NCBI GenBank assembly: GCA_021414245.1
Contig: JAIOOU010000003.1
Location: 496,001-560,000, forward strand
Source of the DNA: Chloroflexota bacterium
GTDB taxonomy: Bacteria; Chloroflexota; Anaerolineae; Anaerolineales; Villigracilaceae
Reading direction: 5' to 3'
DNA: 64,000 nt
Positions 8,642-17,338 of this stretch are shown piece after piece (position 1 is the first letter of the stretch; each line of letters begins with the position of its first letter). Under the pieces are notes generated by a model. That model was not told the DNA's origin. It saw only the letters and a list, made by a program, of their open reading frames with translations, and did not search any database. Made by a program: the position numbers and the translations under genes.

Positions 8642-10042
8642 ATGTTTCAACAAAAACGGTTTGTGCCCATTCTGGTGATCGTTCTGTTGGTCCTGATCGT
8701 TGCGCCGGTCCTGTTTACAGGTTTCTTGGACATCCGTCGGGCGGATGTGGCCAGTCAGGCTGGGGATTTCCCCGGGGCGGTGAGATCCTATTTGCATGCG
8801 ATCAAGATCTTTCCCTGGCGCGACGACCTGTGGGAAAAAGCCGGATTGGCTGCACATGAGGATGGGAATTATGATGATGCCATCGCCTATCTTTCACGCT
8901 CTCCGGAACTTTCGGAGCAGGGCTGGGCGGCCCTTGGATCTTCCTATTTGAAATCCGGGCAGATCTCTTCCGCACTGGATGCCTATCGGCGTGGTCTGCA
9001 GAAGTATGATTCCGCAAGCCTGTATTTGGGACTGTCGTATGGTTATCGTTCGCAAAAAAACTGGCAGGCTGAAAAAGACGCGTTGATGAATCAAATCCGG
9101 CTGGATCAGGAAAATATCTACGCTCATTACCGGGTCGGCCTCCTGATGACAGTCCTTGAGCCGGAACAGGCCCTGCCCGAATTGATGCTCGCCTCCTCTC
9201 TGGACCCTGAAACTGATTCTGCCGTGCAGACACTGAGGGCAGCTTTGAATTTGTCAGCCACACAGACGGCTCCGGCGGAAAAAATGCTTTCGATTGGCCG
9301 GGCGCTGGGTCTCGTGCAGGAATGGGAGTTGGCCGTTGTGGCATTTGAAAAAGCCGTCTCGGAAGACCCGCGAAATGCTGAAGCATGGGCATGGCTTGGA
9401 GAGGCGAAACAGCAAACAGGTCAGGATGGAAGCGTTGAACTCGACCGGGCCGCCTCCCTTCAGAATTCCTCTGTCATCGTGCATGCCTTGCGCGGACTAT
9501 ATTGGAATCGTCAAAAGCAATATTCAAAAATGCTGGCGGAATATCAACGGGCTGCAGAACTGGAACCGGATAATCCGGCCTGGCAGACTGAATTGGGGAA
9601 TGCCTATTCCAGGATGAACGACCTGGCATCCGCTTTCAGTGCGTATCAACATGCCACCGTACTTGCTCCCAATGATGCCACCTACTGGCGTCTGCTGGCG
9701 GTTTTTTGTGCGGAGAACGGTATCTATCTCGAGGAAACCGGTTTGCCGGCGGCGCAAGAAGCGCTCGAACTTTCACCCGACGATCCATTTGTCCAGGATG
9801 CACTGGGCTGGTCCTACCTTTCTTCCGGACGGTATGCAAACGCCGAGCAGGTCCTTAAGAACACCGTGACTCTCTTTCCGGATCACCTTCCGGCGAGGAT
9901 TCATCTGGCGATGACCTATCTTGCCCAGGGAAATAGATCAGCCGCTTATGGGGAGCTTACTTATGTTCGTAATGCGGATCCCGAGGGCACGAATGGTCAG
10001 CTTGCGATGAAATTGCTTGAACAATATTTTCCTTCGGGCTGA
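8642..10042 (+). CDS. Membrane-anchored TPR-repeat protein
   Basis: This 466-residue protein starts with a transmembrane helix (about 6-27, PILVIVLLVLIVAPVLF) and is then almost entirely tetratricopeptide repeats, e.g. AWAWLGEAKQQTG, LAEYQRAAELEPDNPAWQ and DPFVQDALGWSYLSSGRYA. TPRs scaffold protein complexes; the partner is unknown. I place the start at 8642 because the hydrophobic anchor follows at once and a TAGAAT box lies seven bases before it; the open frame extends back to 8507 across the divergent promoter. It is divergent from the kinase-like sensor and 39 bases from a lipoprotein gene. Confidence 0.8.
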   Translation: MFQQKRFVPILVIVLLVLIVAPVLFTGFLDIRRADVASQAGDFPGAVRSYLHAIKIFPWRDDLWEKAGLAAHEDGNYDDAIAYLSRSPELSEQGWAALGSSYLKSGQISSALDAYRRGLQKYDSASLYLGLSYGYRSQKNWQAEKDALMNQIRLDQENIYAHYRVGLLMTVLEPEQALPELMLASSLDPETDSAVQTLRAALNLSATQTAPAEKMLSIGRALGLVQEWELAVVAFEKAVSEDPRNAEAWAWLGEAKQQTGQDGSVELDRAASLQNSSVIVHALRGLYWNRQKQYSKMLAEYQRAAELEPDNPAWQTELGNAYSRMNDLASAFSAYQHATVLAPNDATYWRLLAVFCAENGIYLEETGLPAAQEALELSPDDPFVQDALGWSYLSSGRYANAEQVLKNTVTLFPDHLPARIHLAMTYLAQGNRSAAYGELTYVRNADPEGTNGQLAMKLLEQYFPSG

Positions 10043-10068
10043 TGTCAATGGGCCGGCAGGGCCCATGA

Positions 10069-10074
10069 TAAAAT
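10069..10074 (+). promoter_or_regulatory. -10 box, probable leaderless start
   Basis: TAAAAT ends seven bases before the ATG of the lipoprotein gene at 10082, with no Shine-Dalgarno between. The sequence GGGCC-GGCAG-GGCCC just upstream may form a small hairpin at the end of the TPR transcript. Confidence 0.5.
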
Positions 10075-10081
10075 CGCCTTT

Positions 10082-10735
10082 ATGAAATCCTTCTCATTTC
10101 TTCTTTCAGCCCTGCTGGCCTCCACGATTGCCTGTGCGTCCGCCGCAGGTACGCCGCCTGCGCCTGCCGATCAGGTGGTTCCATCAGGAAATGTTCTGTT
10201 CCAGGATGATTTTGCGACTCAGATGGCAGGCTGGGACCGCCTGATGACTTCTGAAGGAACGATTGATTATGACGGGGGCGGGTACCGGTTGTTGATCAAT
10301 TCCCTGAATACGAATTTTTGGTCCACGCCGCATAAGAATTTTTCGGATGTTCGCCTTGAAGTGGATGCAGGCAAACTTGGTGGACCCGATGAAAATCGCA
10401 TCGGCCTGATCTGCAGATATACCGGCAACGATTATTATTTTTTCATCATCTCCAGTGACGGCTTTTACGGGATCGGATTGTATTCCGGCGGACAGGCGGT
10501 CCTGCTTGGACAAAGTGAAATGCAATCGAGCAGCAATATCAATACAGGCCTGGCGGTTAATCATCTGCGTGCAGACTGCGCCGGCGATTTGCTCACCTTG
10601 TATGTGAATGGCTTCCAGGTGGCTTCCGCACAGGATGGCGTTTTGAAGGCAGGGGATGTGGGATTGCTGGCGGGAACTTTTTCCCAACCCGGCGTTGACA
10701 TCATTTTTGATAACTTTGTGGTTCTCAGGCCTTAA
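10082..10735 (+). CDS. Lipoprotein with LamG/concanavalin-like domain
   Basis: This 217-residue protein has a signal peptide with lipobox STIAC (Cys18), a short Ala/Pro linker and a beta-sandwich of the LamG/DUF1080 type. The domain begins with LFQDDFATQMAGWD and ends with IIFDNFVVLRP, the pattern of these 'laminin G-like' jelly rolls. They usually bind sugars or act as adhesion modules; no catalytic residues can be assigned. It is probably exported and membrane-anchored. It may be transcribed from its own leaderless promoter. Confidence 0.75.
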   Translation: MKSFSFLLSALLASTIACASAAGTPPAPADQVVPSGNVLFQDDFATQMAGWDRLMTSEGTIDYDGGGYRLLINSLNTNFWSTPHKNFSDVRLEVDAGKLGGPDENRIGLICRYTGNDYYFFIISSDGFYGIGLYSGGQAVLLGQSEMQSSSNINTGLAVNHLRADCAGDLLTLYVNGFQVASAQDGVLKAGDVGLLAGTFSQPGVDIIFDNFVVLRP

Positions 10736-10858
10736 AGCCCGGCAGAGGCGAAGTATTTCAAGGAAAAAATCGGGATAAGTGTCACTTTTGGCAATTCTTT
10801 GCCGGTCGTATAATTTTTTTGGTCTGAAATTCGAAGAAATCCCTTCAAGGAGCAACAA

Positions 10859-11737
10859 ATGACAGCTCAATTAATAGACGGCAAGTTGATCGCCCAGCAA
10901 GTTCGTGACGAAGTGGCGGCTGCTGTGGCAAAACGCACAGTTGCCGGGAAGCGCAAACCAACCTTGGCAACGGTGCTTGTCGGAGATCGTCCGGATTCAG
11001 CCGCCTACGTGGCCTCCAAGGGGAAGGCCTGTCAGGAATTGGGGATGGGTTCGGTCAGCGAGCATCTTCCTGCGGATGCCACCCAGGAACAGGTGGAAAG
11101 CCTTGTAAAGAAATTAAATGCTGATCCGAATATCAGCGGTATTTTGGTCCAATTACCCATGCCCTCCCACATTGATGAAGAGCGCGTGCTTTCCCTGATC
11201 AATATCGAGAAGGATGTGGATGGGTTTTCACCCATGAATATTGGCAGACTGGCGCAAAAGGGACGGGAGCCTCTATTCGTTCCATGCACACCGTTTGGCT
11301 GTATTTATCTCCTTGAAAAATCCGGGGTCAAGATCGAAGGCGCGAATGCCGTGGTCCTTGGCCGTTCGAATATTGTAGGAATGCCTGCGGCCTTGTTGCT
11401 GATTGGCAGGAATGCCACTGTAACCGTCTGCCATTCGAGGACAAAGGATATTGCCGGCACTGTCCGGCAGGCGGATATTTTGATCGCTGCAATAGGCAAG
11501 ACCGAGTTCGTGCGCGGGGATTGGATCAAGCCCGGGGCTGCCATCATTGACGTCGGGATCAATGCCGTGCCCGATGCCACCAAGAAGAGCGGTCAGCGCC
11601 TGGTGGGGGATGTCAATTTCAATGAGGCGAAGGAAGTAGCCGGGTTTATCACTCCGGTTCCGGGTGGCGTGGGTCCTATGACGATCGCAATGTTAATGAA
11701 GAATACCCTTCGGGCTGCTGAAATCCAGGAACCGTAA
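10859..11737 (+). CDS. folD: Bifunctional methylenetetrahydrofolate dehydrogenase/cyclohydrolase
   Basis: This 292-residue protein has the typical FolD length and motifs: YVASKGKACQELGM with the catalytic Lys, ILVQLPMPSHI, KDVDGFSPMNIG, PCTPFGC and the Rossmann VVLGRSNIVGMP, ending with PVPGGVGPMTIAMLM. It oxidises 5,10-methylene-THF and hydrolyses the methenyl product to 10-formyl-THF in the cytoplasm. An AAGGAG Shine-Dalgarno lies six bases before the ATG and a TATAAT box at 10809-10814 gives a leader of about 40 bases. A strong terminator follows, so it is probably monocistronic. Confidence 0.95.
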   Translation: MTAQLIDGKLIAQQVRDEVAAAVAKRTVAGKRKPTLATVLVGDRPDSAAYVASKGKACQELGMGSVSEHLPADATQEQVESLVKKLNADPNISGILVQLPMPSHIDEERVLSLINIEKDVDGFSPMNIGRLAQKGREPLFVPCTPFGCIYLLEKSGVKIEGANAVVLGRSNIVGMPAALLLIGRNATVTVCHSRTKDIAGTVRQADILIAAIGKTEFVRGDWIKPGAAIIDVGINAVPDATKKSGQRLVGDVNFNEAKEVAGFITPVPGGVGPMTIAMLMKNTLRAAEIQEP

Positions 11738-11758
11738 CGATAAAATTGCCATTTGAGG

Positions 11759-11784
11759 GCCCCGTCATTTGACGGGGCTTTTTT
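11759..11784 (+). terminator. Rho-independent terminator after folD
   Basis: GCCCCGTC and GACGGGGC pair around an ATTT loop, followed by a run of six Ts (TTTTTTG). Confidence 0.88.
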
Positions 11785-11806
11785 GTTGGATGGGTGGCGA
11801 ATTTCC

Positions 11807-11856
11807 TTGACATAGTATCAATTTCGTACTATTATTGATTTATCACTAGTGTTGAT
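11807..11856 (+). promoter_or_regulatory. Near-consensus promoter with palindromic operators upstream of padR
   Basis: TTGACA (11807-11812), a 17-base spacer and TATTAT (11830-11835) form one of the best sigma-70-type promoters in the window. The spacer and -10 contain TAGTA...TACTA, and the start-site region contains the palindrome CACTAGTG flanked by AT-rich sequence. PadR regulators commonly bind dyads in their own promoter, so autoregulation is likely, although the exact operator is inferred. Confidence 0.6.
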
Positions 11857-11882
11857 TTGATAATACATTGAAAGGAAAATGG

Positions 11883-12239
11883 ATGATAGAGAACAGCTCT
11901 CAAACCAAAAAATTCCAAAAAGAACTGAATGCGGGCACGTCCTCGCTGATTTTGTTAAGTGTCCTGAGTCGCAGTGGGGAAGCTATGTATGGCTATCAGA
12001 TTGCAAAGTTGCTTGGCCAGAATGGGCCTGATTTTCCCATGATGAAACAGGGGGCCCTGTACCCGGTCCTTCGATCGCTCGAGGAAAACGGCCTGTTGGA
12101 GAGTTTGGTGGAACCTTCCGTGTCGGGCCCACCGCGCAGATACTACAAGATTACAAAGGAGGGGCAGGTTGCTCTTGAAGAGTGGCTTGATATTTGGAAG
12201 CAGACCAAAAAATTTGTAGATTCGATTTTGAAAGGATAG
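11883..12239 (+). CDS. PadR-family transcriptional regulator
   Basis: This 118-residue protein is a winged-helix regulator of the short PadR-s2 type: ILLSVLSRSGEAMYGYQIAKLL forms helix 1-2, GALYPVLRSLEENGLLES is the recognition helix and turn, and PPRRYYKITKEG is the wing. PadR proteins are dimeric repressors responding to small molecules or membrane stress. I prefer the ATG at 11883, preceded by AAAGGA at good spacing, over the in-frame TTG at 11868. The next gene starts two bases after the stop, and PadR plus HAAS-type membrane protein is a recurring pair. Confidence 0.88.
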   Translation: MIENSSQTKKFQKELNAGTSSLILLSVLSRSGEAMYGYQIAKLLGQNGPDFPMMKQGALYPVLRSLEENGLLESLVEPSVSGPPRRYYKITKEGQVALEEWLDIWKQTKKFVDSILKG

Positions 12240-12240
12240 A

Positions 12241-13128
12241 ATGATGAATACAATTGAAGATTATCTTGAAGCGCTAAAAAATGAAATGAAGGACACGGAT
12301 GCCGCCCTGGTACAGGATGCGCTGGCCGATGCCCGTGAGCATTTGTCCAATGCCCTGGCGGTTGCTCGTGAAACTGATCCTGATGTTGATGAGACGGCTG
12401 CGCTTGGAAAAATAATTGAAGAATACGGAACCCCGGAAGAGACAATGTCTGCTTACAAGGAAGTGGAGCGCCGTACCTCGCCTGTTTTTCAGCAAAGCAT
12501 TAAATCGCGTTCGGCTTTGGGAAGATTTTTCGGCGTTTATTCTGATCCGCGATCCTGGGGGGCGTTGCTCTTCATGTTGATCAGCTTTGTCACAGGCATT
12601 TTCTATTTCACATGGGCAGTGACAGGCTTGTCCGTTTCCATTTCGTTTTCCATTTTTATTTTTGGAATGCCGGTGGCCCTGCTGTTCCTCCTATCGGTCC
12701 GCGGTTTGTCACTTTTGGAAGGACGGCTTGTGGAGGCTCTCCTGGGTATCCGCATGCCAAGGCGCCCTTTATTCTCCCATCAAGGCATGAAGTGGCTCGA
12801 CCGACTTAAGGCTCTTGTGACCGACAAGACCACCTGGCTGATGTTGATATATATGATCGTTCAATTTGTTTTGGGAGTTGCCTATTTTGTTTCCATTGTG
12901 ACCGTTTTGAGCTTTTCCCTTTCCTTTGTCGCGATCCCTTTTTTACAGGAATGGCTCGGACAGGGCGCCATCTACAACAATGGTATTCGTTATTTTCTCC
13001 CAACCTGGTCTTACCCGCTTTTGGTACTGGCAGGCATCCTGCTTTGGACGATTTTTATGAACATCGTACGGGCAGTGGGGCAGCTGCACGGACGGCTTGC
13101 GAAGTGGTTGCTGGTAACAGAAACATAG
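12241..13128 (+). CDS. HAAS-type membrane protein with sensor-like transmembrane domain
   Basis: This 295-residue protein has an N-terminal soluble HAAS-like helical module (about 1-80: IEDYLEALKNEM ... EYGTPEETM), which is almost always encoded next to PadR regulators. Four to six transmembrane helices follow in two repeats, each with the 'sensor' pattern of paired helices (GALLFMLISFVTGIFYF and LMLIYMIVQFVLGVAYF). AAAGGA precedes ATG ATG. The probable role is a membrane sensor or target controlled by the adjacent PadR, but the stimulus is not known. A symmetrical terminator follows. Confidence 0.75.
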   Translation: MMNTIEDYLEALKNEMKDTDAALVQDALADAREHLSNALAVARETDPDVDETAALGKIIEEYGTPEETMSAYKEVERRTSPVFQQSIKSRSALGRFFGVYSDPRSWGALLFMLISFVTGIFYFTWAVTGLSVSISFSIFIFGMPVALLFLLSVRGLSLLEGRLVEALLGIRMPRRPLFSHQGMKWLDRLKALVTDKTTWLMLIYMIVQFVLGVAYFVSIVTVLSFSLSFVAIPFLQEWLGQGAIYNNGIRYFLPTWSYPLLVLAGILLWTIFMNIVRAVGQLHGRLAKWLLVTET

Positions 13129-13138
13129 TATATTCAAT

Positions 13139-13188
13139 TTCAACAAATAAAAAATCCCGGTCTTACCCGGGATTTTTTATTTGTTGAA
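13139..13188. terminator. Bidirectional terminator, 22-bp perfect arms
   Basis: Bases 13139-13160 and 13167-13188 are exact reverse complements with a six-base loop. The GC core (TCCCGG/CCGGGA) is flanked by A- and T-runs on both sides, serving the HAAS gene and the convergent GH25 gene. Confidence 0.88.
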
Positions 13189-13237
13189 ATTATTGGTTTG
13201 CCGAATTCAGATACGACAGGCGAACCCCTTCGATACT

Positions 13238-15631
13238 CTATTTCCTGATGTAGAGTCCAAGGTGATTTGCAACCGCCCGCTCTTTTCCAGGCACATTAAG
13301 ATCGATCGGAGAATTCAGGATGCGTGGCTTGCCATCCATCCCTTTCATGACCATCGTGGAGGACCCGCCGCCGTCCAAATTCACACCAGTATATACACCA
13401 TAGGAGATCAACAGCTCGCCCAGTTCCGGGAAGGTAACGCCTTCGCTATACCCGTCCTGCCGGCCGTCGACGACCATTAAAGTCAGCCAGCGCCCGTTCT
13501 TGTTAAGACCCAGTGCCGTACGCGGCTGCGGGATGGTTGCTGCCAGGTTCTTGACCACGATCCCGTTTTGAACAACCACCCGGTCGCCTGCGAAGGCATT
13601 GAAAGGCTTGACGGGAGGGGTGTTAATAGTGACCTGATTCCGGGGACCGATATATATTTCCGGCTCATAGGTTTTTACCGGGGAATAGACTGTACCGCGG
13701 GAGGCGGCATATCCATTCACTTTGACCGGATCGCCGCTGGCGCAAGCTCCTCCCGGAACGGAGCCGGGATCCAAATATCTCCATCCATCGGCATTGATCG
13801 CGAGATGCAGCTTGAATTCTTCGAGGAACTTCGATGTGGTTCGTGTGCACAAGGTGCCGTCCTGCTTCGAAGCCGGGGTGACAAGGAACTCGAGGTTTAA
13901 TGTTTGCAGATCGATCGCCAAAACATGGACGACATTCAGGCGCGGGGTGGTTAAGTCTTTGCGTAGATAGGTAATGCCAGGAAACAGGCCCTGCCGGATG
14001 GATGCTGGCCGGGTTGCGCTTAATAAAACCAGAAACTTTCTGTCGCACCAGCCTGTCAGCCCGTCCAGCTTTTGGATCTTGATCCAGCCCGGATTGCTCG
14101 TATCGTCCAGCGCGGGAATCGTGTCATTTTTCAGTACGGTGCCCAATATCTTGTTTGTCATGGCAGGTCCCTCCCGGACATTGAGGGATAATGTATTAAC
14201 CCGATACCACTTTTTGTCATTGTTGTCGGGAATTGGTGTGGGGGGGATGTCGTCTGGTCCGGGTGCCGCTGAAGCCTTGAGATATTGACTGAAGCTCCAA
14301 CCCGTGATGCTCCCATTGGATTTACGGATCCTTAACCAGGTCCGGTCGGAATTCGCTTCAAGCTCTTCAACAAAGTCTCCGAAATTAACGTGTCCCAAAG
14401 AAGCGGATGTTAAATCCGGTTTCTCACGAACATTCAAGGAGGTTGTGGTGACACGATACCATTTGCTGGCCGGCGTTGGTGTGGGTGGGATGCTGACTTT
14501 TTGCAGGTAGGCGCCGGAGCTCCATCCGATCAGACTTCCATCCTCGTTTCGGATTTTCAACCAGGCACGGTCGGGAGTGGCGTCGAATTCTTCAACCAGG
14601 TCGCCAAATCTAACGTTGCCAAGCGAGTTGAAGGTCAGCCCTGGGCCTTCCCTCACCTTTAAGCTAGAAGTGGTCACGCGCAGCCAGTTTTTGTCTTCAG
14701 GATCAGGTGGAGGATCCGGGACGGGATCCGGGGCTGGTGCATTGGTGTTTTGCAGATAGGCGCTGAAACTCCATCCAGTCAGACTCTGATCCAGTTTACG
14801 GATGTTTAGCCAGGAACGGTCTGAGTTTGCACCGATCTCTTCCACGATTTCATTCAGAACAATGCTTCCCAGTTGGTTGAATGTGGTGCCGGCTCCAGCC
14901 CGGACCTTCAAGGAGGGCACCGTCACCCGGAACATTTTGCTGGGGACAGGCGGTGGCGGGAGCGGACCGTCACTGAGCTTGAACCGGGCGCGAAATGCGG
15001 CAAGGTCCCCGTTAAAATAATTTAGATCTATATTTCCGCTTTCCACTCCGTAAGTGCCGCCAATTCCATTATCTGTGAACTGCCAGAAGAGCCATTCGTT
15101 TTTGCCCCATGGCTTCGGAATCATGGGTTCGGGATTTCCGTAATTTGCTATCCATAATGGATATTTATGAAAATATTCGAGGCTGGCTGCTTCATAGGCG
15201 GGGCTGGGCGCGTTCTCCAGCCAGTAGAAGTAGCCTGTGTAAATGGCGATTTCCTTGGTGGGCAACAGTTGTTTTAGCCTTTCGAGGAAGTTGTACCAGT
15301 TTTTCCAGCCTTTGTAGGTCCCGTTGTAGGTCTCCTCAAAATCCGCGAACATGGGAAGCTCGCCTGGGTCCCCCTCAAATTGCTGAACCCATAGTTCGGC
15401 CTGCTTTTTCGGGTCAGCCCGGCTATCGTAGAACCAATACGAACCGCGCGGGAGACCTGCCAGTTTTGCTTCGCGCCAATTGCCCTTGAAATCCGAATCG
15501 GCCCATAAATTTTGACCGGCACGGATGATGACGTACCCGGCTGAATCGCGCATCTTGAAAAAGTCTATTCCCTGCGGGGTCTCAGGGTCGTCTTGATAAA
15601 AACTAACATCGGGTCCGATGAGGTTAGCCAT
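13238..15631 (-). CDS. GH25 lysozyme - four SH3b - NAGPA-type phosphodiester glycosidase fusion
   Basis: This 797-residue multidomain protein starts with a GH25 muramidase domain (1-225) showing GPDVSFYQ and the acidic pair in FADFEET. Four bacterial SH3 repeats follow (about 232-300, 312-382, 392-458, 475-545), each with SLKVR or SLNVRE and a W-x-x-I core. The C-terminus is a NAGPA/DUF2233 phosphodiester-glycosidase domain (about 560-797) with NADGWRYLDPG, ALGLNKNGRW and NLDGGGSST. GH25 cuts MurNAc-GlcNAc bonds; NAGPA-type domains remove a sugar from a phosphodiester. No signal peptide is visible: GH25 begins at residue 4. AAGGAG precedes the ATG. The domain order suggests wall remodelling. 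Confidence 0.88.
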   Translation of the reverse strand: MANLIGPDVSFYQDDPETPQGIDFFKMRDSAGYVIIRAGQNLWADSDFKGNWREAKLAGLPRGSYWFYDSRADPKKQAELWVQQFEGDPGELPMFADFEETYNGTYKGWKNWYNFLERLKQLLPTKEIAIYTGYFYWLENAPSPAYEAASLEYFHKYPLWIANYGNPEPMIPKPWGKNEWLFWQFTDNGIGGTYGVESGNIDLNYFNGDLAAFRARFKLSDGPLPPPPVPSKMFRVTVPSLKVRAGAGTTFNQLGSIVLNEIVEEIGANSDRSWLNIRKLDQSLTGWSFSAYLQNTNAPAPDPVPDPPPDPEDKNWLRVTTSSLKVREGPGLTFNSLGNVRFGDLVEEFDATPDRAWLKIRNEDGSLIGWSSGAYLQKVSIPPTPTPASKWYRVTTTSLNVREKPDLTSASLGHVNFGDFVEELEANSDRTWLRIRKSNGSITGWSFSQYLKASAAPGPDDIPPTPIPDNNDKKWYRVNTLSLNVREGPAMTNKILGTVLKNDTIPALDDTSNPGWIKIQKLDGLTGWCDRKFLVLLSATRPASIRQGLFPGITYLRKDLTTPRLNVVHVLAIDLQTLNLEFLVTPASKQDGTLCTRTTSKFLEEFKLHLAINADGWRYLDPGSVPGGACASGDPVKVNGYAASRGTVYSPVKTYEPEIYIGPRNQVTINTPPVKPFNAFAGDRVVVQNGIVVKNLAATIPQPRTALGLNKNGRWLTLMVVDGRQDGYSEGVTFPELGELLISYGVYTGVNLDGGGSSTMVMKGMDGKPRILNSPIDLNVPGKERAVANHLGLYIRK

Positions 15632-15697
15632 AGTTGTGCTCCTTGTTGTTAGTTGCTTAATAAATTATACCAAACCGGGAAATTTGACGTTCGGAGG

Positions 15698-16051
15698 TCA
15701 GACTGCGTTCTTAAAATGGGTAATAACGGGGTTTACGCCGGGTTTTCCCTCTACGGCGATGGCGTCGATCTGGAAATGGTCGATTTCGTGTTCGGAGCAG
15801 TAATATTGGGCGGCATTCAGCATGTGCTGCTGTTTTTTGGGCGTGATGTTCTTTTCCGGGAAAAATTCCCGGCTGGAGGTCAGGGTTTTTACTTCGACGA
15901 AGACAGTCACATCTTCGACTTGTGCGATGATGTCGATCTCACCGTAAGGGGTGCGGACGTTTCGGCCGATAATTTGATAACCCTGTCCGGTCAGCCACTC
16001 TGCGGCAATTCCTTCCCCCCATGCACCGAGTTCCTTTTTAAAGGTGGTCAT
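15698..16051 (-). CDS. UPF0102 / YraN-family endonuclease-like protein
   Basis: This 117-residue protein matches the YraN family: GAWGEGIAAEWLTGQGYQI, then GEIDIIAQ...VFVEVKT, the Asp and Glu-x-Lys of a restriction-endonuclease-like fold, and KKQQHMLNAAQYY. Family length is about 120 residues. Its physiological role is not established; a link to DNA repair or recombination is often supposed. Its ATG overlaps the stop of the upstream glycosyltransferase (ATGA). Confidence 0.88.
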   Translation of the reverse strand: MTTFKKELGAWGEGIAAEWLTGQGYQIIGRNVRTPYGEIDIIAQVEDVTVFVEVKTLTSSREFFPEKNITPKKQQHMLNAAQYYCSEHEIDHFQIDAIAVEGKPGVNPVITHFKNAV

Positions 16052-17250
16052 TGGTTGAAATTCTGGATGATCTTTCGAAGGCGCAACGCCCAGTTTCTTT
16101 TTCCTGTCGGCGTCTGACTGGCGAGTCTTTCGTAATGCTGAAGCATTAATTGTGTGGTTCGTTCGATGGAATAAGTGCCAGATGCCTCCCGGGCTGACCG
16201 GCTCATTTGAGCCCGCAGGCCCGGGTCAAGACAGAGGCGCATCAGTTTGGCGGTAAAGGCGGCCTGATCGTGAGTCGACAGAAATCCGGTGACGGAATCC
16301 TGAACCGTATCGCCCACACCAACCGATTGTATACCCATGACCGGCAGACCTGTCCCCATGGCCTCGATGACGGAAAGGGGGTGAACTTCGGTGACGGAAG
16401 CTGTCACGAAGATGTCGCACATGGCAAGAAATGCCGGCAGCTCGTCGTATTCAATTTTGCCGGTCAGGCGTACACGTTCGTTCAAATCGAGTTCGCCCAC
16501 GAGAGCCCGGATCTCCTCCTCATATTGGCGAATCCCGCTTCCGATCAACAGCAGCTGAGCATTGGGAATAGCTTTCGCGATCCCGGCAAAAGCCTGCAGA
16601 AGAAAAGGGATGTTCTTTTCAAGGGCGATCCGGCCCGAATATACCAACAGGACATCCTTGTCCGAATAGCCAAAATCGGCGCGCACAAGAGGATTGGCAG
16701 TGCTGAATTTTTGTAGATCGACTCCATTGGGAACGACTTCGATGTGCCCCTCCACATTTAATTCGCGCAGCACCTTTTCCATTCCATGCGAGGGAGTGAT
16801 CACCAGGTCCACGGCTTTGCAGAAGGACGGCATGTAGGATTGCAACAAGCCAAGACTGACCTGATCCGGCATGATCGGCAAATACGCCTGGGCATAAAGA
16901 TCATAGCGGGTATGGTTTGTATATGCGATCGGGATATTCTCGGGGTGGCAATACCTTAAGGCAAGGCGCCCGCTCAGGAAGGGATGGTGTACATGGACGA
17001 TATCCATGGTTTGCAGAAGCTTCCGCGCCGCGCGCGAATATCGCATGGACAGGTAAAATCCTGAATCCGAGAGAGGGACTCCGCGGCTGCGCATGACCCG
17101 CGGTTCGTCGTCCTTGTATTCAAGGTCGCCGAAAGTGAATACAAAGACTTCATGTCCGGCCATTTCCAGGTGGCGTTTGTTGATATCGACATAATTCGTG
17201 ATTCCACTTGTGTAGGGCTTGTAGGAATCGACCATCATTCCAATTCGCAT
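16048..17250 (-). CDS. GT4-family glycosyltransferase
   Basis: This 400-residue protein has the two Rossmann domains of GT-B enzymes. The N-terminus MRIGMMVDSYKPYTSGI, the VHVHHPFLSG loop and a C-terminal EVHPLSVIEAMGTGLPV segment carrying the E-x7-E motif place it near 1,2-diacylglycerol 3-glucosyltransferases and phosphatidylinositol mannosyltransferase-like enzymes. It probably transfers a nucleotide-sugar donor to a lipid acceptor at the membrane; the substrate is unproven. A TAGCAT box ends six bases before the ATG. It overlaps yraN by four bases. Confidence 0.85.
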   Translation of the reverse strand: MRIGMMVDSYKPYTSGITNYVDINKRHLEMAGHEVFVFTFGDLEYKDDEPRVMRSRGVPLSDSGFYLSMRYSRAARKLLQTMDIVHVHHPFLSGRLALRYCHPENIPIAYTNHTRYDLYAQAYLPIMPDQVSLGLLQSYMPSFCKAVDLVITPSHGMEKVLRELNVEGHIEVVPNGVDLQKFSTANPLVRADFGYSDKDVLLVYSGRIALEKNIPFLLQAFAGIAKAIPNAQLLLIGSGIRQYEEEIRALVGELDLNERVRLTGKIEYDELPAFLAMCDIFVTASVTEVHPLSVIEAMGTGLPVMGIQSVGVGDTVQDSVTGFLSTHDQAAFTAKLMRLCLDPGLRAQMSRSAREASGTYSIERTTQLMLQHYERLASQTPTGKRNWALRLRKIIQNFNQ

Positions 17251-17323
17251 GTATACATGCTAAGACAAGCGATGATGAATGTCAAGCGGATTAAGCGGTT
17301 CCGGAAGGGGAAATTGTGTATGA

Positions 17324-17329
17324 TAAAAT
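17324..17329 (+). promoter_or_regulatory. -10 box before the sulfur-carrier gene
   Basis: TAAAAT ends nine bases before the ATG at 17339, with no Shine-Dalgarno, again suggesting a leaderless or near-leaderless transcript for the sulfur carrier-tRNA thiolase pair. Confidence 0.45.
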
Positions 17330-17338
17330 GAGTTTTCC

